Positions 41,795-50,982 of a stretch of DNA of 64,000 nucleotides are shown here, in pieces (positions within the stretch are counted from its first letter, which is position 1; each line of letters begins with the position of its first letter). Origin of the DNA: G965277745 sp965277745 (GTDB taxonomy: Bacteria; Pseudomonadota; Gammaproteobacteria; Cardiobacteriales; Cardiobacteriaceae); contig OZ255837.1 in the NCBI GenBank assembly GCA_965277745.1, forward strand, positions 558,001-622,000, written 5' to 3'. The position numbers and the translations under genes were made by a program. The notes under the pieces were generated by a model that worked only from the letters and a program-made list of their open reading frames with translations, did not search any database and was not told the origin of the DNA.

Positions 41795-43140
41795 ACGGTC
41801 TCCTGCTTTTTATCGGTTGTGATTAATCGTGTTCTGCCGGTCAAAAGCGCCTGCATCATACCGGTTTTAAGGCTACGGGCTTTTTCGAGGCGTTGCTCAA
41901 GGGCGTCGATTTCGCTATCCATGTCGGAGAGAACGGTTGCGATGGCTGTTTGTTCTTTTTTCTTAGGGAACCCATATCTTAATTCACCAATATCTTTTGA
42001 TGAAAGTGAAGGAAGTGCCGTGGCACTAACTAATTTACCAAATTCCGTATTCAAAAATAGATATCGAAAATATTCAATATTACCAATCTCTTTATTGATT
42101 AAAAATGCCATCATATTATTATCGATACATGAACAGAAAACTGTAAGCTTTTTTCTTTCTAGAAAAATTGCGGCTCCAATCTTTGCAAATACTATGCTTT
42201 TCTCAGGGACTATATTGAGCTTAAGCTTCTTAGAAACCTCATCAGACACATAGTTATTGGCATTCTTCATATAGGTTGCGTTTCCAACATTATTCATATC
42301 AGAAACCTTAAAAAATGGCAGATCTCCATTTTTATGGCCTTGGTAAGATAGAGGAAACCCATTTCCGCTTTTAAAACTTCCAAAATCAAAAACAGACATA
42401 ACATCCCAATCCTCTGGAATCACCCCAATATTTGTTTGTCTATATCCTTTTGAGGAATCAAAACCCGGGAGGCGTTTTTTACCGGTAAGGAGCTGCTGTA
42501 TGGCGGCGGTTTTCATATCGCACTTTTTGGCGATCAGTTGTTCAAGGCTTTCAATCAGCCCATCAACATCCGACAGCGCCCCGGCAATTGCTTTCTGCTC
42601 TTCGGGTTTTGGAACAGGGATTTGAACATTCTTGAGAGTATTTTTTGAAACACCAAATACTTTAAGCCCGGTAGCAATTTTTTGTATTTGCTGTCGTACT
42701 AAAGGCATTTCATGGATGTAGCCGCGAATACCATCTGCGAAGACTGCATTCCGGTCACGCATCAAAAACGTATGAAGACCTGAGAAAACCTTTTTTTCAC
42801 CAATGTTTTTCACTTCGACAGTTTTGGCGATGCCTTCGTAATCTTCTGATGCATCTGCCATCACAAGATCACCATTTCTTAAGGAGGCAGGAAGTTTCTT
42901 AATTTTATCCCTACGAATCTCTGGCAGCTCATCCTTTGATAAGTCGAGGGTATTTGCCCAGCGGGTATGAATATCTCCATAATGGATGTACCCAAAATCA
43001 CCTTTAAAGCAGAGATCAGCTCTTGAATTGGATATGGTGCTTAAAAATTCAAAAGCTTCACCATAGCTCTTAATATCCCAATCCTCTGGAATCACCCCGA
43101 TATCTGTTTGTTTATATCCTGCCTTTATCTCGGCCATCAC
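41791..43140 (-). CDS. hsdS: Type I restriction specificity subunit (HsdS)
   Basis: A 449-residue specificity subunit with two target-recognition domains, each opened by a near-repeat (GYKQTDIGVIPEDWDIKSYG at residue 8; GYRQTNIGVIPEDWDVMSVF at about 232) and separated by conserved helices with EEQKAIAGALSDVDGLIESL and its C-terminal echo KEQTAIATVLSDMDSEIDAL. Each domain reads half of a bipartite site. It overlaps hsdM by four bases (ATGA). The lower GC of the recognition domains suggests allele exchange. Confidence 0.93.
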   Translation of the reverse strand: MMAEIKAGYKQTDIGVIPEDWDIKSYGEAFEFLSTISNSRADLCFKGDFGYIHYGDIHTRWANTLDLSKDELPEIRRDKIKKLPASLRNGDLVMADASEDYEGIAKTVEVKNIGEKKVFSGLHTFLMRDRNAVFADGIRGYIHEMPLVRQQIQKIATGLKVFGVSKNTLKNVQIPVPKPEEQKAIAGALSDVDGLIESLEQLIAKKCDMKTAAIQQLLTGKKRLPGFDSSKGYRQTNIGVIPEDWDVMSVFDFGSFKSGNGFPLSYQGHKNGDLPFFKVSDMNNVGNATYMKNANNYVSDEVSKKLKLNIVPEKSIVFAKIGAAIFLERKKLTVFCSCIDNNMMAFLINKEIGNIEYFRYLFLNTEFGKLVSATALPSLSSKDIGELRYGFPKKKEQTAIATVLSDMDSEIDALEQRLEKARSLKTGMMQALLTGRTRLITTDKKQETV

Positions 43141-45568
43141 CAGCTTAGCCCCATCTTTTGCAAATGCGCTTCCACACGGCCAGAATACTCTGCAACCTGT
43201 TTGCTCAGGTCCGGCATCGGGTGGGCATAGCGCTCCTCCAGCTCTTTGACGCGATTGGCTAAGACCTGCGTGACGCGCTCAACCTCAGCCGCCATATCAG
43301 CGCTCAGGCGGGCAAACCATTTATCGGTGACGACCAGTTCCTTGATTGCATCAACATCCAGCTTGGCATAGTGCGATACGGTTTTTTTATCGAGTTCAAG
43401 CTGTTGCGCCTTGATTTTAGAGACCAGCGCACTTTCTTGATCGAGCAGTTTTTGCGCTTGTTTGAGGATGACCATTTCATCCTCAAGGTCTTCATCGCCT
43501 TTGATTTCCTTGATGCGACCCTTGAGGCTGGTTTTGGTGAGTTTGCCCTTGTCATTTTTTGCCTCTTCCAGCAGACCTGCTTCGCCGCTATGCTCTTCGA
43601 TGAGTTCTTCCATTTCCCCTGCAACGGTCTCGCGCTGCGCTTCTTGTCTCTCAATGGTTTGCTTTTCCTCCGCGAAATAGCGCTGTACGATCAACGCAGG
43701 CGGGATCAGTTCAGCCTTGAATTTTTGCGCCTTTTTGCCCGAGCCGATGACGATGTCCGGCGTCTCTTTGACTTTCTTGTCCTGGTCTTTTTCATCGATG
43801 AGCAAACGGATTTGTGCGGCGTCTTTCCAGCCTTCACCGGAGATTTGATAAACATCATCCTGCATGATCTCAGACCAGTAATGCATCAAGTGCTGGTACA
43901 CGTCGTATTTATCGATCAGAGGCATGTTTGAGAAGGTAGACAGCAAGTCCTCTGAAATTTCCCAGATCACATCCTTGGGCTTGCAGCCTTGCTCGAGTGA
44001 TTTCAGATACGGCTCGTACTTATCTTGCCAGCCTGCCAGCGTTGCTTCTGCCTTTTTGGCGTATGCCTGATATTCGGCTGAATCCAGTATGGTGGTTTTC
44101 ACCTGAGCGCTGGGCACGCGGGCGCTCAGATAATCGGGGCGGCCATTTTGTGTGAAAAGCGCTTCCCGCGTAGCCGTAAAAACATTCCAGTAACGCTCAA
44201 GTTCCTCGACATCGCGCTTTGGAATCCCGCCTTTTAAGTGTGCGCTCAGATCGTGAATATCGGCTTTGTCACCGCTATCGATGTAGCGCGGCAGATTAAG
44301 GTTATAGTCATTTTTCGGATCGGATATTTCGGAAACTGGCACCAAGCGGGAGAAGCCTTCAATTTCCAGCCCTTTATTGAAAACATCGACAATTTTGTGA
44401 ATGTCTTGGGAGCGGAGGCGGTTCTTGTTGCCGTCTTTGATAAAGCCTTTGCTGGCATCAATCATAAAGATGCCCCCATGATCAGACAGTTGGGATGCGG
44501 CATGCTCCTTATCCAGCACAATAATGCAGGCCGGGATGCCAGTGCCGTAAAACAAGTTGGCAGGCAGGCCAATGACGCCCTTGATATAACCGCGCTTGAC
44601 CACTTCCTTGCGGATCGTGGCTTCCGCATTGCCACGGAATAGCACGCCATGCGGTAGAATAACTGCGCCTTTGCCTGTGCTTTTGAGCGAACGGATAATG
44701 TGAAGTAAAAAGGCATAATCCCCGTTCTTAGGGGGTGGCACACCATAATCAAAACGACGATACAAATCGGTAATGGTCTTTTTCTTCTCATCCTTGGCAA
44801 AGCCATTTTGCCATGACTTGGTTGAGAACGGAGGATTGGCGACCACAAAATCAAATGTTTTAAGCTCAGATGCAGATGGCGCAAATGCCGGGGCGGAGAG
44901 CGTGCTGCTACCACCCGCTGCTATTTCAGCGGTCGGGTTGTCGTGCAGGATCATATTCATTTTTGCCAAGGCGGTGGTCGCCACATCTTTTTCTTGCCCG
45001 TAAATGGACATACCGCTTGGTGCTTCATCTGCGGCCTTCAATAGCAAAGAGCCAGAGCCACATGTGGGGTCATATACAGTCTGATCTTGGAGCGTCTCTT
45101 TGCCGATACCGATGACCTTGGCTATGATCCGGGAGACCTCGGCGGGGGTATAAAACTGTCCCTTGCTCTTGCCGCTTTCTGTGGCGAAGTGGCGCATCAA
45201 GTATTCATAAGCATCGCCGAGGAGGTCGTCGTCTTGTGTGCGATTGCTGCGAAAATCCAAGTCATTGAAAATCGATACCAGCTTCGACAGCCGGTCTTGC
45301 ATTTCCTTGCCGTTGAAAGCACATCACTCCAGCGGCAACCTTTTGGAATTTGAATGCGGTGCTGTTCAGCAGCGTTGGCAAGCTCTTCGTCGCCATAAAG
45401 TTCCATCGCTGTTTCGAACTCTTCGTTGTAGACATCATTGATCCGCTTGAAAAAAAGGATCGGAAAAATGTAGGTCTTGTCATCAGACGCATCGATGGGG
45501 CCGGTAATAATATGCACGGCCATCCAAAGCTGGTGTTCTAACTCTTTTAATGTCAGCTTGTTACTCAA
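43137..45568 (-). pseudogene. hsdM: Type I restriction methyltransferase subunit (hsdM), frameshifted
   Basis: N6-adenine methylase with DPTCGSGSLLLKAADEA (AdoMet motif I) and FVVANPPFSTKSW (motif IV), plus a long coiled-coil C-terminus. The start (TTG 45568, SNKLTLKELEHQLWMAVHII) and residues to RIQIPKGCRWSDV are in one frame. The rest, from FNGKEMQDRLSK, is in another. A single-base loss near 45305-45325 explains this. Unless it is a sequencing error, no full-length HsdM is made. A re-initiated product from ATG 45302 would lack the first about 90 residues. An HsdR without methylase is normally harmless, as R needs the M2S complex. Confidence 0.85.
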
Positions 45569-45711
45569 TATGTTTGCCCTATCTAAACGTGCGATAAAAT
45601 CCACTTGACCTTGCAGCACGATTTTATAACTTCGTCACGAATGCACTGTAGCGGTTCTGTAAAATATTGCTTGCCAATGATGAAAGCACCATTTTAATGC
45701 GTTTATCATCC

Positions 45712-45890
45712 ATCACACAGGGCTTCAATGGCCTGTTCGTTTTCAATTTTAAAGCCTACGGCAATAATGGCTTGCAGGTTGTAATGCTTGGTATTGTAGT
45801 TTTTTCCATCGCCGGCAGTTATTAAGTAACGCTTAATAACTGAATTTTCCTTCAACTCATCGTCTGAAAAATATGCGCTTTAAGGACACC
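45712..45890 (-). pseudogene. RhuM-family protein remnant
   Basis: Minus-strand frame AYFSDDELKENSVIKRYLIT, GDGKNYNTKHYNLQAIIAVG matches the middle of RhuM virulence-family proteins, which often accompany type I restriction loci. No start or C-terminus; it is followed by a stop after EALCDG. Confidence 0.65.
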
Positions 45891-46213
45891 GGGGTGACGC
45901 GGATTTCCTGATCGAATGCGATACGCCGTCCGGCTTGGGGGATTTCAGCGATGAGGTGCTGGATACCAAACTGGCGCGAACAGCCGAGCCCAAACACATC
46001 AATTGTGTGTCCTCCGAGCTACTGACCGATCTGCAAGGGTTGCGCCCGGCGAAGACGCCTCCGTTTCTGGGCGACGATGAGAAGCACTGCTTCCGGGTGA
46101 CCGGCTTTTTCCGTTACTCCCCCCGCGCCAAAGGCGGTTTCGAAAGCCCTCTGTCAAGCCTGTCAGCCGATTCTTGTTCCGAACCCTGCGGTCATTGTAA
46201 TTTCCATCGGTGA
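45890..46213 (+). pseudogene. TM0106-family RecB-like nuclease fragment
   Basis: ADFLIECDTPSGLGDFSDEV, then LDTKLARTAEPKHI and SSELLTDLQGLRPAK. The YEVxDTKLAR...LCVYSELL...LQG pattern belongs to the TM0106-type RecB-like putative nucleases. The Cys/Tyr region is scrambled (HINCVSSELL) and both ends are lost. Decayed. Confidence 0.55.
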
Positions 46214-46284
46214 CGAGAAGGCTGTAAAGTACGGGGTAGAAACAATATCGAGAGACTGTCATTGCCAAGTGAAGACGATGCCCC

Positions 46285-46920
46285 ATGAAAAAGAAATGGA
46301 TGATAACCGCCGCGATCATTGCAATAGTGCTCATCGGCGCAATTGCTGCGGGACCGATTATGAGTGATGTGGAAACACCCGACTATGAGGTGATCGACTC
46401 TCGAGGCAACATCGAGATCAGGCGATATGAGCCGATGATCATCGCGGAAGTGCGGATGGATGGTGAACGGAAAGACGCCATCGGAGACGGGTTTCGTCTG
46501 CTGGCTGACTACATCTTCGGCAATAACACGGTGAAGCGGGACATCGCCATGACCGCGCCGGTCGAGCAACAAGAAAGCACCAAGATCGCGATGACCGCTC
46601 CGGTCCAGCAACAAACTGCGGGTGATTCTTCATGGCGGGTAAGTTTTGTGATGCCTTCGCAATACAGTATGAAGACGCTTCCCGAACCCAATAACGATCG
46701 CGTCACCCTCAAAGAGATTCCTTGCAAACGGTTCGTCGTCATCACATTTTCCGGCGCCAATTCCAACGAGAATGTGAAAGCGCAGGAAAAGAAGCTGATG
46801 GCGTATATCGTAGCCAACAATATAACGGTTACCGGCTCTCCCAAATACGCCTTTTACAATCCCCCCTGGACGCTGCCTTCCATGCGGCGAAACGAGGTCA
46901 TGATGGAGATTCGACAGTAA
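46285..46920 (+). CDS. SOUL-family haem-binding protein
   Basis: A 211-residue protein with an N-terminal signal anchor (MITAAIIAIVLIGAIAAG, residues 6-23) and a SOUL domain: VETPDYEVIDSRGNIEIRRY, AMTAPVEQQ and AMTAPVQQQ (the paired MTAPV motifs), FVMPSQYSMKTLP, then YNPPWTLPSMRRNEVMMEI. Bacterial SOUL proteins are periplasmic or membrane-tethered and bind haem or porphyrin. It stands alone and looks intact, more like host chromosome than cargo. Confidence 0.9.
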   Translation: MKKKWMITAAIIAIVLIGAIAAGPIMSDVETPDYEVIDSRGNIEIRRYEPMIIAEVRMDGERKDAIGDGFRLLADYIFGNNTVKRDIAMTAPVEQQESTKIAMTAPVQQQTAGDSSWRVSFVMPSQYSMKTLPEPNNDRVTLKEIPCKRFVVITFSGANSNENVKAQEKKLMAYIVANNITVTGSPKYAFYNPPWTLPSMRRNEVMMEIRQ

Positions 46921-47379
46921 CGAAACCCCTGTCTCTTACCCCCAAATCCCCGCTAAAAACCGAGGGTTTTCCCTTTCCCCAATCGCGGCGATTCGATCGC
47001 GAAATGACGGTTCAGGCGCGTTTCATCTTTTCGACCGATACCACGGCAGGGCCACGGAGAACTTGCCGACACACCACGTCCGGGAAGACGAACGCAACGA
47101 CTCGTACAGCCGACCGGCCAAGCGGCCGGCAAGACAGAACGATCCATCGTCTATCCCCGCGCTGTACGGGAGCAAGACCCAACCCGCAATAACGAGGCTT
47201 TGGATTGCCGGGTATATGCGCGCGCCGCCGGCATTTATGGCCTGGATCGCTTTTCCGGGCGCCACTGGCCACAAGTTGGAATAAGTCGACAGCGCGGCCT
47301 GCAACCCGAACAACGGAAACAAAGGAAGCGAGCGCCCGGAGCGACCGCCTGAAACAGCGGCCCGCTCAGATGGCCGATG
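46921..47379. other. Non-coding stretch after SOUL gene
   Basis: No frame with a plausible start or family resemblance on either strand. Probably decayed DNA adjoining the ArdC-like scrap. Confidence 0.4.
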
Positions 47380-47484
47380 ATTCGCTATAGCTGCAAAACC
47401 ATCAAAAATAACTTGATAGTTCGCCACGCTTTCACCCATTACCGCGTTTTCAAGGGCTTTCTGAGGCCCGTTGAGACGGGCCAT
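47380..47484 (-). pseudogene. ArdC-like antirestriction protein, N-terminal scrap
   Basis: MARLNGPQKALENAVMGESV followed by NYQVIFDGFAA resembles the ssDNA-binding N-terminus of ArdC-type proteins of conjugative elements. After about 32 residues the frame becomes unrelated. Weak but suggestive of a former mobile element. Confidence 0.35.
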
Positions 47485-47507
47485 TCAAAGAGACAAAAAA
47501 AACAAAA

Positions 47508-47530
47508 AAGCCCCGACATGCGGGGCTTTG
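47508..47530 (-). terminator. Intrinsic terminator between ardC scrap and fic
   Basis: AAAGCCCCG-CATG-CGGGGCTTT stem with a long T-run on the minus strand. Confidence 0.7.
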
Positions 47531-47567
47531 GTGGGCGCAAATTTTTTTGAAAAAATTTCAGGGTGTT

Positions 47568-47621
47568 CGGTGAAATTTCACCGAGACACTAAAATTGACT
47601 TGAAAACCGTCACGTTATGGT
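47568..47621 (+). promoter_or_regulatory. Palindrome and promoter of fic-merR gene
   Basis: Perfect 16-bp palindrome CGGTGAAATTTCACCG (47568-47583), 10 bp upstream of TTGACT (47594-47599), a 16-bp spacer and TATGGT (47616-47621). The encoded protein has a MerR HTH, so the palindrome may be its own operator. Confidence 0.5.
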
Positions 47622-47635
47622 TTATGGTTTTCTGT

Positions 47636-48610
47636 ATGAAACTTGATAAACTGACCGACAAAAAAAAGCGCCTAGACGGCTTTCGCCCGTTGCCGGATAC
47701 GCTTGTCCGTAATCTGGATGATTGGTTCCGGGTAGAGCTTACCTACACCAGTAATGCAATTGAGGGAAATACGCTCACGCGCAGAGAAACAGCCTTAGTC
47801 GTTGAAAAAGGTCTCACCGTTGGCGGTAAATCCCTGACCGAACATCTGGAAGCAACAAACCACGCACATGCACTGGATTGGGTGAAAGAACAGGTAAAGC
47901 GTAAGTCCACAAGCCTGACAGAAAAAGACATCTTGCATATCCATGATGTGATCTTGAAAGGCATCGATGACGCTAATGCAGGACATTACCGTTCTGTTTC
48001 CGTTAGAATTTCTGGCTCGGCTGTCGTTTCGCCAAACCCACGTAAGGTACCTGATTCAATGCAGGATCTTGCGGAGTGGCTCTCACGTGATCAGGGTCTC
48101 CATCCCGTTGAGTTGGCAACGGAGGCGCATTATCGCCTTGTCACTATTCACCCCTTTGTCGATGGCAATGGTCGCAGCGCACGTTTGTTAATGAACATGA
48201 TTTTGCTAATGAGCGGATATCCTGCTGCCATAATCAGAAAGCGTGATCGCTTGGCCTATATTGGCTCACTAGAAAAAGCGCAGCTGGGTGGCCCTAAAGA
48301 CGATTATTTCAAAATTATCGCCAAGGCAGTAGACAGGTCTCTGGATATTTATTTGAAGGCCGCAGCTGGCGAAGATGCTGAGCCCGTCGATAGTGACCAG
48401 TTGCTTAAAATCGGTGAACTTGCCAAGCAAGTTGGCGAGAGCAACTCCACCATCCGGCACTGGACCAAGAAAGGCTTGCTTCAAGTGGCTGAGGTGACTG
48501 AAGCGGGGTATCAGCTTTACGCGCCAGAGATGATTGAGCGCATCGAGCAAATCCATTCGCTCAAAGAACAACGCCTCACATTACAAGAAATCAAAGAAAA
48601 GCTCTCTTAA
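47636..48610 (+). CDS. Fic family protein with C-terminal MerR-type HTH
   Basis: A 324-residue protein. Near residue 40, TYTSNAIEGNTLT carries the class II inhibitory motif. The Fic core HPFVDGNGRSARLLMNMI is intact. A MerR-like winged helix (LLKIGELAKQVGESNSTIRH ... GYQLYAPEMIERIEQIHSLK, residues 255-320) ends the protein. It probably AMPylates or otherwise modifies a target and represses its own promoter. ATG 47636 lies about 8 bases after the predicted transcription start; ATG 47624 (MVFCMKLDK) is the alternative. No antitoxin gene is adjacent. Confidence 0.9.
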   Translation: MKLDKLTDKKKRLDGFRPLPDTLVRNLDDWFRVELTYTSNAIEGNTLTRRETALVVEKGLTVGGKSLTEHLEATNHAHALDWVKEQVKRKSTSLTEKDILHIHDVILKGIDDANAGHYRSVSVRISGSAVVSPNPRKVPDSMQDLAEWLSRDQGLHPVELATEAHYRLVTIHPFVDGNGRSARLLMNMILLMSGYPAAIIRKRDRLAYIGSLEKAQLGGPKDDYFKIIAKAVDRSLDIYLKAAAGEDAEPVDSDQLLKIGELAKQVGESNSTIRHWTKKGLLQVAEVTEAGYQLYAPEMIERIEQIHSLKEQRLTLQEIKEKLS

Positions 48611-48633
48611 TCAACAAATCCAAAATACCCTAG

Positions 48634-49185
48634 ATAGTGTAGTCACGAGATGCTAGCCCACAGTGCAATACACCGTATTTGTACGGCGGCCAGGAATGAT
48701 GCCGTATTCTTGGCATAGCGGGTCGCTATACCTCGCCAACGTTTCAGGTGCAAAAAAGCATTCTCGACGAGGTGACGCAATCGATACAGGTCTTTGTCAT
48801 ACTCGCGTTTCGCTATACGGTTTTTCCTCGCCGGAATCACAGGCTCCATGCCCTATGCCAGCGCTTGCTCGATGATCTCGTTGCTATCGTAACCTTTATC
48901 AGCCAACAAATACTCCGCCGTCAATCCCTCTATCAAGAGGCTGGCTTGAGTGCAATCTGCTGTTGTCCCTTCTGTAACAACAACCCTGACCGGCAGACCA
49001 TGCGCATCCACGGCCAGATGCAATTTTGTGTCGAGCCCTCCAAGCCCCTGAACGACCAGGCAAATGCGCTTCCAATAGCGCCCAAACCCTATCTGAAATA
49101 TCATGCCGGCGATGTGCTGCCATTGGCTTTGCTCCTATAACTGAGAAAGGCCATTTTACATTATAATATCTCGTGACTACACTAT
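48634..49185 (-). mobile_element. IS5-family relic with internally deleted transposase
   Basis: Ends are near-perfect inverted repeats (ATAGTGTAGTCACGAGAT at both termini) flanked by CTAG duplications (48630-48633, 49186-49189). Inside, minus-strand frames read MAAHRRHDISDRVWALLEAH, then jump to LDTKLHLAVDAHGLPVRV and YLLADKGYDSNEIIEQALA, and finally EYDKDLYRLRHLVENAFLHL. The centre of the transposase, with the first catalytic Asp, is missing and frames shift. Non-autonomous, 552 bp. Confidence 0.82.
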
Positions 49186-49189
49186 CTAG

Positions 49190-49558
49190 TTAGGATGGCT
49201 AATAATTGAATGGCTAATTTAGATCGGGCTTTCAATTCGTGGCCAGGTTGCATACAATGGGCCAAGTTAGATTGTAAATATTTTGTCCATCCCAGTCATC
49301 TGGCATGGTTGAACCAAGTCGATTTTTTCTTAACAAAGCATCTTCGTTTTTTGAGACCAAACATACACGAAAATATTTGCGGAGGATTTGCTCTATACGT
49401 TGATTTGTTAAAGAGTCCAAATCCATTATTAAACCGGCGGCAATTTATATAGGTTATGTAGCATAGGCGATTGACTCTGCATCAAAGTATTTTTTAATCC
49501 GTTCAGGACGACGCTGAAGCTTCATGTTGCTCTGGGCTGAGCTTGCGTGCATCTGTAT
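49190..49558. other. AT-rich stretch without a supported gene
   Basis: Only short frames, e.g. a 64-codon minus-strand frame (49232-49426, MDLDSLTNQRIEQILRKYFR) with no recognised family. May be a remnant. Confidence 0.35.
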
Positions 49559-49855
49559 TCATGCGCGCATTATATCAGATGTAAATTGACACCGGATTAA
49601 TAGCATATTGACAATGACCATTTGAGGCACCACATGCTCAACAACGCATTCACTCAAAGGCAATGTAGAAGCCTCCCTTGAACGTGGGATATTCTTTTTT
49701 TGAGATTGGCCATGCAAGCCTATGGTTTTGTTTTGCCAATATTGATGTAGCGCTGTTTTGAGATTTCGGCAGCACTCATTCCGGGTAAAGCCAAATTTTT
49801 CTGCCTTTTTGGCTTGCTGAATTGCAAAAATTATAAAATCAATATTTTTACTCAT
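49559..49855 (-). CDS. Hypothetical protein, 98 aa
   Basis: MSKNIDFIIFAIQQAKKAEK ... RNECCRNLKTALHQYWQNKT ... LSECVVEHVVPQMVIVNML. Small low-GC protein of unknown family, 9 bp downstream of parE on the same strand. The phrase CVVEHVVPQMVIV resembles segments seen in small proteins next to toxin-antitoxin or restriction loci, but I cannot name it. Confidence 0.4.
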   Translation of the reverse strand: MSKNIDFIIFAIQQAKKAEKFGFTRNECCRNLKTALHQYWQNKTIGLHGQSQKKNIPRSREASTLPLSECVVEHVVPQMVIVNMLLIRCQFTSDIMRA

Positions 49856-49864
49856 GACGTAGAT

Positions 49865-50149
49865 TTATAAAGATTTTTTGAGGTCGCGATAAAAATTTTC
49901 ATGCGTACCCAACGCCAAAAGCGTCAATGTAATGGTTTGATCATGGTAGGTGTAGGCCAGCAAGGTTAGCTGTTTGACCATTTTGAACTTATAGACAAGG
50001 ACACTCGACAGGTCTCCCGTCTTGGGTTGTCCAGTTTCTGGGTCTTTCATGATAACTTTGACCGCCTTGTCCAAGTCGCTCTTTTGGTTTGAGTGGAGTT
50101 TTTTGACTTCCTTCTTGAAATGGTTTGTTTGAACGACCTTCATCTTCAT
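49865..50149 (-). CDS. RelE/ParE-family toxin
   Basis: A 94-residue toxin: VVQTNHFKKEVKKLHSNQKS, VKVIMKDPETGQPKTGDLS, VYKFKMVKQLTLLAYTYHDQ, then ALGTHENFYRDLKK. The spaced K-K, the VYKF strand and the C-terminal THENFYRDLK are typical of ParE/RelE type II toxins. The start overlaps the antitoxin stop (ATGA). Full length. Confidence 0.82.
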   Translation of the reverse strand: MKMKVVQTNHFKKEVKKLHSNQKSDLDKAVKVIMKDPETGQPKTGDLSSVLVYKFKMVKQLTLLAYTYHDQTITLTLLALGTHENFYRDLKKSL

Positions 50150-50367
50150 GAGCCAAATTCATATGGCGTGACTTGGCCGCTAGCCGCTTCTTGCTGAGCA
50201 AGAAGAATATCTTTGATAAAGCTGTAGGGAAGATCTGGGTTTTCCTCCGAGATTTTGCCAATGCGCGACCAATATTCGATCTGTTTAGGAATCGAGCGGT
50301 GATACACGTCGCCATATTGGCGCGCTTGGTTGACCAGCTCGTCAGAGAGCTTTACGGACATAGGCAT
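50146..50367 (-). CDS. ParD-like antitoxin
   Basis: A 73-residue antitoxin: MPMSVKLSDELVNQARQYGD (ribbon-helix-helix start), then YHRSIPKQIEYWSRIGKISE and LPYSFIKDILLAQQEAASG. GAGG precedes ATG 50367. It forms an operon with the RelE/ParE toxin. A second, startless copy lies 180 bp upstream (50546-50762). Confidence 0.85.
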   Translation of the reverse strand: MPMSVKLSDELVNQARQYGDVYHRSIPKQIEYWSRIGKISEENPDLPYSFIKDILLAQQEAASGQVTPYEFGS

Positions 50368-50545
50368 TTTGGTTACCTCGGAGAAATTAAACTTGGTATT
50401 AAAATACGCCAAAAGGACGCATAATGCAACCTAAAACGACTCCTTTGCCAGAATACAGCACATCGTGCAGCATCCCTGTCTGCCAGAGAGCTGGCATCAT
50501 CGCTGCCGCCTGCCGGATCTGCTGATATAGCGTACCCAATTAATG

Positions 50546-50762
50546 GTGAACCGAATTCAGAAGGAGTGACCTGGCCATCGGCGCCTTCCTGCCGAGCCAG
50601 AAGAATATCTTTGATAAAGCTGTAGGGAAGATCGGGGTTTTCCTCGGCGATTTTGCCGATCGTTGACCAATATTCAATCTGTTTCGGGATGGAACGATGG
50701 TAGACATCGCCATATCGACGCGCCTGGCTGAAGAGTTTGTCGGAAAGTTTTACAGACGTTGG
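50546..50762 (-). pseudogene. ParD-like antitoxin, second copy without start codon
   Basis: PTSVKLSDKLFSQARRYGDV ... LPYSFIKDILLARQEG ... PSEFGS is parallel to the intact antitoxin, but both start Met codons are replaced (AAA and ACG) and the stop is lost. No toxin follows. A duplicated remnant. Confidence 0.7.
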
Positions 50763-50982
50763 TTTTGATCTCCTATTGCAACGTTACAGCTTTACTATGC
50801 GTCAAAAGGAGGCGAAATGCAGCTTAAAACGACACCCGGAAATGAGACAGCACGTCGGGCGGATCGACCGCCTTAGTGTGAAGGCGTCGCCGCGTAGGAC
50901 CGGGGCGGCGTCCCTTCCCCCGGTCCAAGGCGGGAAGAGACGCGCCGGGTCGTTTCCACGGCTCCTGGCGGCGTCGATGCCG

